A stretch of DNA of 64,000 nucleotides from Isoetes taiwanensis (lineage: Eukaryota; Streptophyta; Lycopodiopsida; Isoetales; Isoetaceae): assembly GCA_021234155.1 (NCBI GenBank), contig JAJEKV010000505.1, positions 101,886-165,885 on the forward strand. The letters are read 5' to 3'. This document shows, piece by piece, positions 1 through 10,356 of this stretch; position 1 is the stretch's first letter; the number at the start of each line of letters is the position of its first letter. Made by a program: the position numbers and the translations under genes. The notes beneath the pieces are model-generated. The model worked only from the letters and a program-made list of their open reading frames with translations, did no database searches and was not told where the DNA came from.

Positions 1-2600
1 TTGATAGATTGGATTGCAAAACCGGCATAAAATCAAAGTATGAAGAGTAGAATCTCCAAAAACAATCAAGCTATGGCGTGACCGCCATAGCTAGCTCTAT
101 CATAGTCCCGTAGGTTATCTTTGAAATACTTTGATCTATGAATTTCTAGCACGTGCATTTTGATAAAATCTGGTCATTTCTAATGGGATTCTTTTATAGG
201 GTGCGGGAAAGATGTTTGGCATTTCATTTTGCATAAATGTAATCATTTTTCTTTGTTTACTTTTTGCGACCAAAAATATGTTCTCCGGTTCTGTGTTGCG
301 ACTCCGCCATACTATGCCACAATCATAGCTTGAACCTCATGTTTTGGAAGCCTCCGGTTTGTTTGCTTAGGGAGAGCTTCCTTATTTCCCCCCTTTTGAT
401 CCTTTTCTGTGCAAAAGTTCTTGGAAACCAAACTTTAAGTTTGGTATCCTCATCTTTGCTTTGCTTTCTGGACCAAGTCCAGATATGCATCCACCCCCTT
501 TGACTACTTAAATGGTTTTTTGAACTGGGTGATTGTCATAGCCGATCTGCGGACCATCGGTTAGAAGTGATTGAATTGCCTCATGTGTCATGGTTGCGGC
601 TTTGTTGAATCGGGCATGGATCCTCCATCGAGCTCTTGGTGGATGGCAAAGAACACACTCTTCCAAAGATTCTTCCAGGATATTACGTTCAAAACATTTA
701 CATTGAAGAACTTGAAACCGTAGTTTTATGGTAAGCTATGTTCTTGTGTCTATTCTACTTCTATTATTTTATGATAAATATCTGGGTTGTGGAAGTTCTC
801 AATGTACTTAGATGTGCTTACGTTTGTCCTGTTTTGTTTTCTCAAGTAGCTTGGTCCCAGCAGATTATGTATTTTGATCCAGCCTAAGCATTTGAGTATG
901 TAGCACTCTGCCTCCACCAATTGCTTCTTTGCACAAGCCTCACGGATCTTTGCAAATGCAGCCAATAGAGATGTTGCAAATTGTAGGTAGAGTTGGTGGA
1001 TGGACTTGATTTGAGCATGTCCGGCTAGTAATGTTCCACCTTCTTTGTTTTTTTTCTTTCCATTTATTTGAGACTCACATTGTGATATCAAGAATGCTTC
1101 AAATTAGCCAAGTTTAGAAGTAAGTCACATTTGCCTTTATGAGTAATTCTAGTATTTGGTTATTGTCTTCAAAAAGTTAAATTGTTAAATTGTTATGATG
1201 GGAGTCTATTATTACATTCGTTGGAAATAGAAGAGTTTCAGTCTCATTGGTTTGCTATTTTGAGTGTTACTCGTGTGAGTTAACTTTGGTGCTTATTTCA
1301 TTCTTCATAAACATGACAAAGTTTATGAAGAATGTATAGGTCGATCATCATTTTGTATACTTGAGCTGATCAAGATTGTCTATCAAGATTGTTGTTTATA
1401 CAAGGTCAATAATGTCCAATGTAAACAATAGATTTTTCCCAATTTTTAGGTTAAAATATTTCAATCGATTGTCCTATTGGCGAATTTGTAGGCTATTTTT
1501 GATTGCTTATAATGGTTGACAATGTAACAGTTTGACTAAGGTATTATGTGAAATATTTACGAACACCAATTGATCATAAACGTAGTTGCAATAGCCTTTA
1601 ATATATTTCTCAAGCCAAGGCGAATCTGGCCTTCACCATTGAGGTAATGCTATGTAGAATGGAGGCATTGAATCTTTTTTGCATTTGTTATGCTTACCTA
1701 AATGTTGTATATGAGATGCAATGAAGCATATCATATAATGAACACTTGTATACACCGTAGATATTTATGAAACACGGTATACAACCGTAGATATGTTACA
1801 TATGAAAGGGAAAGACCACAACATGAAATAACTCGAAAACCATATGATCTTATAACGAAGCTTGGAAACACCGCCCATGTGATCCCGGAATTTGTTGGCA
1901 ATATGAGTAGTTTGTCTTATTGAAGGGTCGCCATTCAATCCTCACTAAAAATTGATTTTAGGTCTAGTTTGTGAATGGAAAATCCTATCTTAGTGATGAA
2001 GGGTATCAATCTTCACTAAAAAACGATTAAAGGTCTAAACATTTCTTTGATTGTGGGGCACCAATGTAGCAAATCCTCGTTATCGTCTACTATAGATTCA
2101 TATTATCTTGTGGAACATATTATGTCGTGAAAGCATTGGTTTTTCCTTTTCTGTCTGTGTTGCGTGAAAATGCAAGCACCATTGGCCTTTGTAATTCCAT
2201 GGGTTAGTGTGATCGCCAAGACCAAGGGCGTGTCCCAAAGTGATCGAAAGAGACAAACCAGATGAAAAAAACAAATCAGCATTCAAGTTCGATCTTAAAG
2301 AATAATCAAATAAAAAAACATGAAAACAAACGCTGAAACAGAAACCATAAAAACACACTTTCGCGTCACTGGAGGGCAACCCCTCGTGCGCAGCACCTTG
2401 TTTTTTTTAAGTTTTATTAGAATTTCATACTTACTTTTGCTAATTAAATCTTTTGCTTAGCTCTTCTACACTATTTGATGGGGAAAAAAATTTCCCCCCT
2501 CCCCATTTCCCGAGGTTCATGCTTGGGATTTCAACTCCAAGACTGAAGATCTAGACTATTAGTACTACTAGGAAAATGGCCAGCACTCGATCTTGGCCCT
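1..2600. other. Unassigned AT-rich stretch
   Basis: No recognisable domain was found. The longest open frame (minus, 750-1091, about 113 codons) has no family motif I can name. If the sequence at 2627-4167 is a 5' LTR in minus orientation, this stretch would be the start of that element's interior, with the leader nearest 2600. However, no gag or pol motif is visible in the 2.6 kb available, so it could equally be unrelated flanking DNA. Confidence 0.3.
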
Positions 2601-2608
2601 CCAAGATC

Positions 2609-2626
2609 ATTGCTCTGATACTTCTA
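2609..2626 (-). other. Primer-binding-site-like sequence, tRNA-iMet type
   Basis: Read on the minus strand, the bases just outside the LTR end are TATCAGAGCAA. This resembles the plant LTR-retrotransposon primer site TGGTATCAGAGC, complementary to initiator methionine tRNA, with the first bases altered. Its position, a few bases from the terminal CA of the minus-oriented LTR, fits that role and implies the element interior lay to the left. Confidence 0.5.
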
Positions 2627-4167
2627 TGACGTCCCCTGATTGTATACGACGCCCCGATCGTATAGAACTGGAATTCATCCCTCCTCTACAGTGCAAGCTC
2701 GCTGCCACGAGGCTGTCCACCTATTATCGGGCGGGCCCTCGATGGGGAGCAAGGACCCGACAGGGAAGAATAGACGTGTCATTCATCCCGTCCCCCGTGG
2801 GATCTACCTAGCTGCGGAAGCACATCAAACATGAGCACATAGCATCAAATAACATACATATCCACGAAGGGTGGCTCACTATAACATAGCATCTGTAACA
2901 ACAACATCAGTAACATCAAAATAAGGGGAATCCTATCTAAGACTCAGACTCAAGGGGATCGACTGACAGCTCGGGTCTCCAGAGGTCAAAGCAGACATAG
3001 TTCATAACAATTAGCTGGCATAGAACTGGTCATTGGGTAATCGACTCCATCCGCCCCTCCTGTGCATACTTTGCAGATAGGTTGATAAGTCTTGGAGCCT
3101 GACTGTAGCTTGCCGAGTGCATAGCCAAAGGGGCTACTCCTGGATTACATCTCCCCAGCTCTCGATGAGGCAGGAGGAGATAACTCCCTCTAGAAGATGC
3201 ATGCCAGTTACAGGCAGGCTAGAGAGCCACTGCTCGTCTACGACTTCAACGCCATTGAAGATGACGCATCACCCAAGAGGTGTCGAGCTCATACCTTGCC
3301 CACACTCAGTGGCAAGCTATTAGGCCTAGCCCACAGTGTACCCCAGTAGGCTTTACACACCATAGGGATCAACTGTAACCGGACAAGTCTTCCTTGCCAG
3401 TCGGTCTAACTTTGCCACCCACAGCCAGACGGATTCTTATGCCCAGGCCACACTAATTGGGAATTAATGAGGCTAGCTAGATACATCATCTACTAAGGTT
3501 TTCGGTGTCTCTACCTCCCTCCCAATACACAAGAATGCGCACAGAGTTAGAACATCATCATCCATAGAATCAAAATACAGAATAACATCTAATCTATCTA
3601 CCTAAACATACATGGTTAGGTTCCTTCGTTAGAGGCTGAGATCTTGGAATCTATGGGTCCTCTAAGGCTAATAGAAGATGCTAACTCGGCCTAATGTCGG
3701 TCGGGAAGTCGGCATTGCACAACAGATTGACCACATACCAGATCCCTGACTCGCTTCGACTCCATGAAAGGCATCCATGCTCTCGATCTGGCCAGAGACG
3801 ATCAAATGAGCGTGATTTATTAGGCAATGCTGGCTTCCCGACGTCTGGCAAGGCGGAATGGCGCAGGCACTGCTCTTGGAGACTGGAATCCGTAAAAGGA
3901 GACATTTTTAGGGTTCCTGCCTCTTTATGCCCACGTTTTAGGGTTAGGGTCTAATGGGCCATATGGCTCATATGGGGTATTGCCACGTGGCAATATAGGA
4001 TATATTCACATGTTGTATAACATGTGCAATCTAATAGGTTCTAATGGTTGTACCCCATGGTACAATCCTTTATGGTCGCCGTGTACATGTCATTATAGTC
4101 GACATGTACTAGTGATGTGGCAGTATAATATACGTATTTAGATCATATATTATGCTGGAACGTCACA
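2627..4167 (-). mobile_element. LTR-like sequence (left copy, minus orientation)
   Basis: The segment is bounded by TGACGTCCCC at the left and ACGTCACA at the right, so on the minus strand it reads TGTGACG...GACGTCA with TG/CA ends. A diverged copy in the opposite orientation lies at about 56895-59019. The two share many blocks, including the CCCTAACCCTAAAA motif, a CCATATG block and a stretch ending TATTGCCAC. A primer-site-like sequence lies immediately outside the left end. No pol genes are visible, so it is either a 5' LTR whose interior continues leftwards or a rearranged remnant. Small open frames in it are not convincing genes. Confidence 0.6.
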
Positions 4168-5479
4168 ATGATATCTTGAACATTTATTAGCGCTCTTAAA
4201 CCCCCACTCAGTCTTTATGGCTCCCATGTGTTCATGCTGTAAGCAAATATACATGAGACTTGGACAATAGTACTTGAGCGCCCAAACTGAGTTAGAAGCA
4301 TGGGAGATCTTTGTGAGCCTTTAGCAAGGCCTTGTTATTGTTTTATAGAAATTAAACTGTTGACACGAAATTATAGAAATTGACAACGTATTTGATCCAA
4401 CATTTTTCTTCGTCATTGTCGCATACATATTCTGCATTAAAAATTTAGTTTCCACAAAACAATATATGTCAGGTAACCGACAATATCTGCCAGGTAACGG
4501 TCATGTAATGGTGTAGTTGATAAGACATAGAAGAAGAAGAAGAAGAAGAAGAAGAAGAAGAAGAGATTTTAATGTAATCACCACAAGTTGATAAGACATA
4601 AAGACTAGGAAGCATCAAACTATAAGATAAAGATGTCAAACTGATGTAGAATGCCTTCGCCTATGTCTATGTGACTCTTGTTAAAGTGCACATACATTAT
4701 GCAAACTGCCAAGCAGGCCCAAAACGAACAGCTATCCCTAAAATCTTTGTGGTTAGTCTGGTTGCCTTTTTAACGTAGAAACCCCATTGTTTGAACCAGA
4801 GCTTACCCTTTTCAGTGAGAGAGTAGAGACCTACAATTGAAAGTCGATCATGTCGGGTTAGAAATCGACATGTCTTCACGAACTATAGCTTTACAATCTG
4901 GCGGAAATATGCATGCAAATGGAGCAGGCAGGGAAGCTTATAGGTGAAGATTCCTTCTCTGATTGATAACGGCTCGAAAATTCCACTAGTAAGATGCAAA
5001 AATATAGCGCCATGTGGGCAGCAAACACTGAAGTATGCTTATAAAAATGATTAATACCCGATTGGGGATCAAGATTGGATGATTAAGGTGAAACACAATT
5101 TTGTTTACCCACTTTATTCAATGGTTGAGATTGAGACAAAAATTTTGTGTCTGGAGCCACATATAAAATAATTGATTCATTTGGACTAACGTCTTAGTCA
5201 AATTTGATGGGACGTCATCTCAAGATGAATATCTTTGCAAGTGCTCAATATTGTTTAAAAGCCTAGATATTCGTAAATGCGCAAGTCTGTTCTCTTCCAT
5301 ATCAAAACAGCCTCTTTTATTTATGAAACATGCCTCTAAGATTTCCTCTCCTTGTGCGTGGCTTCAAAATACAAACAATGTTCTATTCAGCCAAATTGAA
5401 CTTGTGTTCGCTCGTCGTTTAGACACCTCAATACTTGTGCCAATTATTCCTGTAATTTAAGGTCAAAGAATTATTTTTC
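4168..5479. other. Spacer with no supported gene
   Basis: Apart from the GAA microsatellite, nothing is assignable. Short open frames such as 4697-4879 (minus) and 5251-5460 (plus) carry no recognised motif. Confidence 0.4.
4529..4565. repeat. (GAA)n microsatellite
   Basis: About twelve uninterrupted AGA/GAA triplets, directly visible. A purine tract of this sort is polymorphic and prone to alignment error. Confidence 0.95.
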
Positions 5480-6395
5480 TTAGTCATTGGCCTCTAGAAA
5501 ATAGACTTTGCCTAGTTGATCTTGCCGGGACATTAACATGTGGATAAGCAGAGCTGAGCAAACAGTGTAACGCCATGGCACCGCATATTTTGAGAAGTAT
5601 AAGAAAATGGTGGCAAGCTGCAACCAGCAGGGTTTAGTGACTATCATTTTATCTGGTTGGTTGCTACATAACTCCAAATAGAAACACCTTTCAGGGACAG
5701 CATTACAGGCTCTTGCAAAACAATATCTCTAACACGACAGGTTTTAGTGGCCTAACTTCACAAGGTCCTCACCAGAAAGTTTTGTTGCTTATCCCTTGTC
5801 TGAGACATGCTCCAATATAATTTCTGGGTTACTTGTTTGCCAACCGTTGCTATATTCGATTATTCTAAGTCTGTATCTGTTCCCATGTTGTGAGTAATAA
5901 GAAGAGTCGATCATTTCCTCTGTATTTGCTGTATTAGCTCCCAAAAAAAGAAAACAGAAAGAATAACTTTGCAACTTGGAGTTACCTTTTGAGAGCAGAA
6001 GTATGAGCTCTTGAGAAACAAGACTCTAACATGCTAGTAGCTTGCCCTTTGTTTGACCTGAAATCCTTTCACCTCGCATCTTCATAATTACCATAAGGGG
6101 GCAAGTATCACAAAGCAAATTTGCAAACATCCCACGTCTGAGACATGTTCCAGAATAAATCCAGGTTACTTGCTTGCCAGCTTTTGTCATATTCAATTAT
6201 TCTAAATCTTACCTGTTTTCATGTGGATAAAAACAACCAAGCAAACAGGATTTAAGCAACCCATATTTTTGGGGTACAAAACCTGCAATCAGCAAGGGTT
6301 ACTAAGATGAGAATCATTTCATTTTCTGCTATATAAACTCCAAAAAGAAATAGAAGGAATAACTTTGCAAGTTAGAGTTACCTTTCAATATTTGT
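5480..6395 (-). repeat. Three diverged direct copies of an exon-like segment
   Basis: Three segments, about 6395-6120, 5992-5790 and 5690-5480, align on the minus strand. Each begins near AGGTAACTC and TTGCAAAGTTATT, and at least two run to CATGTCTCAGAC. The middle copy encodes RLRIIEYSNGWQTSNPEII. The first copy has the related RFRIIEYDKSWQASN, preceded by a splice-donor-like AACAGGTAAG. They lie directly downstream of the kinase gene on the same strand. They could be duplicated alternative 3' exons of that gene or part of a decayed neighbour. I do not recognise the encoded peptide. Confidence 0.5.
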
Positions 6396-6490
6396 AGTAC
6401 AAGATCTTGAGAAACAGTATTATAAACATGAGAAAGTAGCATGCTCTCTGTTTGAACCCTTTCATCATGGTTCTTCCAACATGAAAACCT

Positions 6491-8671
6491 TTAGTAGCCA
6501 GCCATCTGTTTGAACCGTTTCATTGTTAATGCAGCAAGATTGCACGTCCATGGGTCCTCAAATGCCAATTCAATGATATTTTCTTCAGTTTTCAGTCTGA
6601 GAATATTGCAACATTTTAAACCTAATCTAATTTCTAAGGAAGAATAATCCTTAGCAAACTTTGTCCTATTCCAGCGTGGTCCTTGTGAAAACCTGTATTC
6701 TTTAGAATTCAAATACAGATTTGTATTTGCACTACCATCTATGCAGACGCTAAATTCAGCTTTGCCACAGGCCAAATATTTGTCCAACTGTTGACAGAGA
6801 CGCAAATCACACGATACCCATTCATCAATAGTCGCAGATTTACGTTGTCCACCTAAACCATATTTACTTATGGGCAGACAGTGGACCCGAATTTTTGCAT
6901 CCAGATCATTGGCATTCAATGTATAAGATGCCTTTTTTTCATGCTCTATTATGATGGGTTTGTCCATAATTACCACACTTGTGCCATCTCTATAAAGGCG
7001 ATCCCATTGGACAACAAAAATCTTGTATTCACCTGAACAGCTCCATTGTGCTGTGACTTCCTTCCCAATAGATGCTTCTGTCTGTACTATGAGTCCCTCA
7101 ATTCCATTTCCTGACACACTAGAAGTTGAACTTAAAGTATCATCAGTAGTGGATAATGAAGTGCTTCCCATATTTGTTAAAATTTCCTCTTTCACTTTCC
7201 ATAAACTTTGCAAAATGACTCCAAAATCAGTTGGCCGATTCTCAGGATTTTGTTGGCAGCATTTTCCAAGTAGCTCACAAAGCTTTTGTGGGGTTTCAGG
7301 AGGCCACACAGGTTCTAAAGCACTAAAATCTCCTGTGAGGATCTGGTAACAGGTAACTCCAAAGCTATATATATCAGTGGAAAATGAATAGCTTCTGCCA
7401 TCTGGTGATGATATTTCTGGTGCCATGTATCTCCTAGTCCCGACAGGCCTTGTGTTTAATGAATCTGAATGAAAATTGGCCTTAGACCGCCCAAAATCAG
7501 CGAGTTTAACTTGGAAATATTCTGTTCTACTAACGCCCATAACTTTTTTGTTAACCAGCATATTACTAGGTTTCATGTCTCTGTAAATAACTAAATTTCT
7601 ATGCAAGTAGTCCATACCTTTGGCAATCTGCAACATTATGTCTACTGCATCTTCAAGTAAAAATGGTGATGCATTATCAGGTCTCTTCCTCTCTCTGATT
7701 AATTTGTCAAGATCCTTTTCCAAAAGCTCCATAGCCAAGCAGATTTTGTCATTAGCTCTATAGACACCAATAAGTTGCACCACCTGTGGATGAGAAGGCT
7801 GTAAGCTTGCCATGATATCTTGTTCGTTACTATGGGCTTCGATTGCCATCTCCTTTACAGCTACTGGCAAACCAAGAATTGTAGCTTTTTTTACTATACC
7901 AAAACCTCCTTTCCCTAAAAATCCATTTGGCAAGTAATTTACATCCTTCATATGAATAAAGGGAATCTGGATAGGCTCTCGGCGAGAAGCATTAATCCTT
8001 TCCTCTATCTTTTTCTGCAGATGCTTTATCAAGCTGCCCTTAATACCGGATGTCATATGCAAATCCCCAACCTGTCTTAACAATTCAGAAAAATCATTGT
8101 GGGAATGCTGCTTCAACCAGGTCCGCGTGATGATGCCATCGTACTTCACCTTCATCTGCAGCTGCTTAATCTGCTGCACCTTCTCCTGATTTTCAGAAAC
8201 CAGGCATTCAAGGAGCCTGTTCAACATTTGGATATATTCCGTCATGTCCTCCAAAATGTCCATAAACTCATTAGGGTTTTCCTGCCATATCACTGCTGAA
8301 TGAAACCATGCCTCAGTCCTGTATTTTTTGACCAGTTCCAATGCGCGCTCCAGTACAAGTACCACACAATCTCCAACCTTATTTGTGGCCGGACTATCTA
8401 TCTCCTCTTGAAAGAACGCGTTCCAGTAACGAATGTATTCCAAAAGCTCACAACACCTTCTGCTGAGTAAAGAGCATTGTTCCTTGTTGATTGCTGCCTC
8501 TTTTGCACAGTCTATGACCATTTGAGCTACATTACATACTTTACCAGACCAATTTGTGTTAAATTCTAGCCCGTTTTCAGGTTGAATCTCGGGAGGTATT
8601 AAGGAACGGATTCTACCAATCCACTGCATTAGAATAGAAATAATACGTACAAAGAGATCCTTTAGGATCAT
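6491..8671 (-). CDS. MLKL-like protein kinase with AIR9-type C-terminus
   Basis: This is the only gene that appears intact, an uninterrupted 726-codon frame. Residues about 30-235 form the helical N-terminal region seen in plant MLKL homologues (DUF1221/HeLo-like). They are rich in heptad-like helices, including INKEQCSLLSRRC. The kinase domain spans about 245-495: glycine loop GKGGFG at 253-258, VAVKE lysine K273, helix-C glutamate near E283, catalytic YRDMKPSN with D365 (His of HRD replaced by Tyr), DFG at 392-394 and APE at 417-419. All catalytic residues are present, so it is probably active rather than a pseudokinase. A Ser/Thr-rich linker (about 503-523) leads to an Ig-like segment (about 525-615; FVVQWDRLYRDGTSVV, YTLNANDLDAKI) resembling the A9 repeats of AIR9, and a tail like the AIR9 end. 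Plant MLKLs are linked to immune cell death. The first in-frame ATG is at 8671. The frame stays open upstream to about 8803, and an acceptor-like TGTGCAG lies near 8690, so an upstream coding exon is possible. Confidence 0.85.
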   Translation of the reverse strand: MILKDLFVRIISILMQWIGRIRSLIPPEIQPENGLEFNTNWSGKVCNVAQMVIDCAKEAAINKEQCSLLSRRCCELLEYIRYWNAFFQEEIDSPATNKVGDCVVLVLERALELVKKYRTEAWFHSAVIWQENPNEFMDILEDMTEYIQMLNRLLECLVSENQEKVQQIKQLQMKVKYDGIITRTWLKQHSHNDFSELLRQVGDLHMTSGIKGSLIKHLQKKIEERINASRREPIQIPFIHMKDVNYLPNGFLGKGGFGIVKKATILGLPVAVKEMAIEAHSNEQDIMASLQPSHPQVVQLIGVYRANDKICLAMELLEKDLDKLIRERKRPDNASPFLLEDAVDIMLQIAKGMDYLHRNLVIYRDMKPSNMLVNKKVMGVSRTEYFQVKLADFGRSKANFHSDSLNTRPVGTRRYMAPEISSPDGRSYSFSTDIYSFGVTCYQILTGDFSALEPVWPPETPQKLCELLGKCCQQNPENRPTDFGVILQSLWKVKEEILTNMGSTSLSTTDDTLSSTSSVSGNGIEGLIVQTEASIGKEVTAQWSCSGEYKIFVVQWDRLYRDGTSVVIMDKPIIIEHEKKASYTLNANDLDAKIRVHCLPISKYGLGGQRKSATIDEWVSCDLRLCQQLDKYLACGKAEFSVCIDGSANTNLYLNSKEYRFSQGPRWNRTKFAKDYSSLEIRLGLKCCNILRLKTEENIIELAFEDPWTCNLAALTMKRFKQMAGY

Positions 8672-8803
8672 CAAAAACTCAATCAGAGTTAAAACTGCAC
8701 ATACCCAAATAGGCTGCTCCCCAAATGATACTCTGGCAGCAAGACAATAAGGGTAAAAGACAGGCACTGAAGGTGCACCGCATTGCAGATATGCTTGCAG
8801 CAA

Positions 8804-9828
8804 GTTACAGTAAGACTAAGAACTTGTTGCTTGCGCCTAATTTGTTGACTAATTAGCGCCCATGCCACAAAAACTCGTTTGCTAACTTTATCAAAGTTAT
8901 ACTTTGGCCCTTTCAAATTCTCTCTGATTTTGCATTTACACGGGATCCTTTCAGACTATGCGTGATTTTGCATTTATTTGTGATGGTTGACCAAACTCGA
9001 AATTACAATAACAGCTGTCGGTGCATGAAAGGGTGAAGGAATTTCCTAATCGTAGTTGACCTGCTTGCGGTCCCTACGTAATTTGCAGGCCATGTCGTGC
9101 TTTAAATTAATCGCCCGGCTTTGTTGTCGGATCACTGGTGTAGAGGGTTTTCTTCTACTGCTGGAAAGAAGAGAGGGTTTTCTACTGCTGCTAAGAAGAG
9201 ACATATCACGGATGGTATCCGGACCAAAACTCAATATAATTTTGGTTATAAACTCCAAACCTACTTATTTTAGTCTTCCAATGCAAACCATCTTCAAAAA
9301 TATGGTTTTCAATCTTTTCTGTGATGTGTACTAGACCATGTCTCACCCCAATTGATGTCCTTCATTAACAAGTACTCAATTCCAAGCAACATATGTGCAT
9401 TCAACGTATTCAAGCACATTTGGTTTCTCAAATATACCTCCAGTGCTCGTGCTCCACGTAGCGCAATATGTCTTCAGTATTAAAAGTGCACGGTTTTCTA
9501 CTGCTATGAATACTTTGGTCACAAATAATAAATGTGATGTCTCTGCATACTTGAAGGAATTGCAATCTATGGCAGATCATATGGATGTTTAACCCTTCTA
9601 AGGATATTCTTTATGAGCCAGAGCAGTGTGCTAGTGCATTCGCTCAGACAGGGAAATCAGTGATTATACAACTCGTATTTGTATGTATTCGGAATTTAGT
9701 TTCTCATACAGCTGTATGTCACTTCACGGGTTAGTTTCTTGATCTCAGTAGAATGCATTTTTGGCCTTGAAAGTCCTTAACAAAAAGAATAAATTTTGCT
9801 TGATCATGTTTGATTCTCCAGTTGCTTT
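8804..9828. other. Upstream region of the kinase gene
   Basis: It holds the presumed promoter and 5' leader of the minus-strand kinase gene. I see no clear TATA box or second gene. A roughly 28-bp tandem duplication (GAGGGTTTTCT...CTGCTG...AAGAAGAG) is visible at about 9138-9195. Confidence 0.4.
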
Positions 9829-10197
9829 GTGGAGCATGGAGTAGAGCCTTTGTGGGGACACTATCTGCCATATCAAGCTTACACATTTGGTTTTGTGTCT
9901 AATAAGTATAGTGCTCTTTGCATGCCTTGTTGGTTTGCCTTGAAACACTTTCCAATTGAATTGCAAGTCTCTGAGTTACTGATGGCTATTGTTAATGGTT
10001 TGGGATTGCATCTTGCCTACTCTATTGTCAATGGTTCCCGCATTTTTATTTCTCTGCCTATTTCTAGCTCACTACCAAAGTCTATCATGATTAGGAGTTG
10101 CCCTTTATTCTTCAAATATCATCTATCTTTGTTCAATGGTGAGTTAGGTAAGATGTTCCTTGAACAAGTTCTGAAGATTCTTGGTGGCTATTGTTAA
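9829..10197 (+). pseudogene. Decayed DUF4283-like retroelement gag fragment
   Basis: The open frame of about 120 codons contains FALKHFPIEL, AIVNGLGLHL and SLPKSIMIR in that order. This matches the layout of plant DUF4283 domains found in LINE and retroelement gag-like proteins, where a 'W..L..LP.E......IGN..G' core precedes a 'LP..I.I' segment. There is no zinc knuckle or downstream RT, so this is a fragment. The family call is by pattern only. Confidence 0.4.
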
Positions 10198-10356
10198 TGG
10201 TCTGGGGTTCCATCTTGCCCACTCTATATTGGCAATGGTTCTCGCATTTGTATTTCTTTGCCTATTTCTACCTCACTACCAAAGTATGTCATGATTAGGA
10301 GTGGCCCTTTGTTCTTCAAATATCATCTATCTTTGTTCAATGGTGAGTTAGGCAAG
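9983..10356 (+). repeat. Tandem duplication inside the DUF4283-like fragment
   Basis: Two copies of about 170 bp, at 9983-10152 and 10185-10356, begin TGGCTATTGTTAATGG and end near GGTGAGTTAGG. They differ by scattered substitutions (for example TTTGGGATT versus CTGGGGTTC) and are separated by about 32 bp. Confidence 0.85.
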
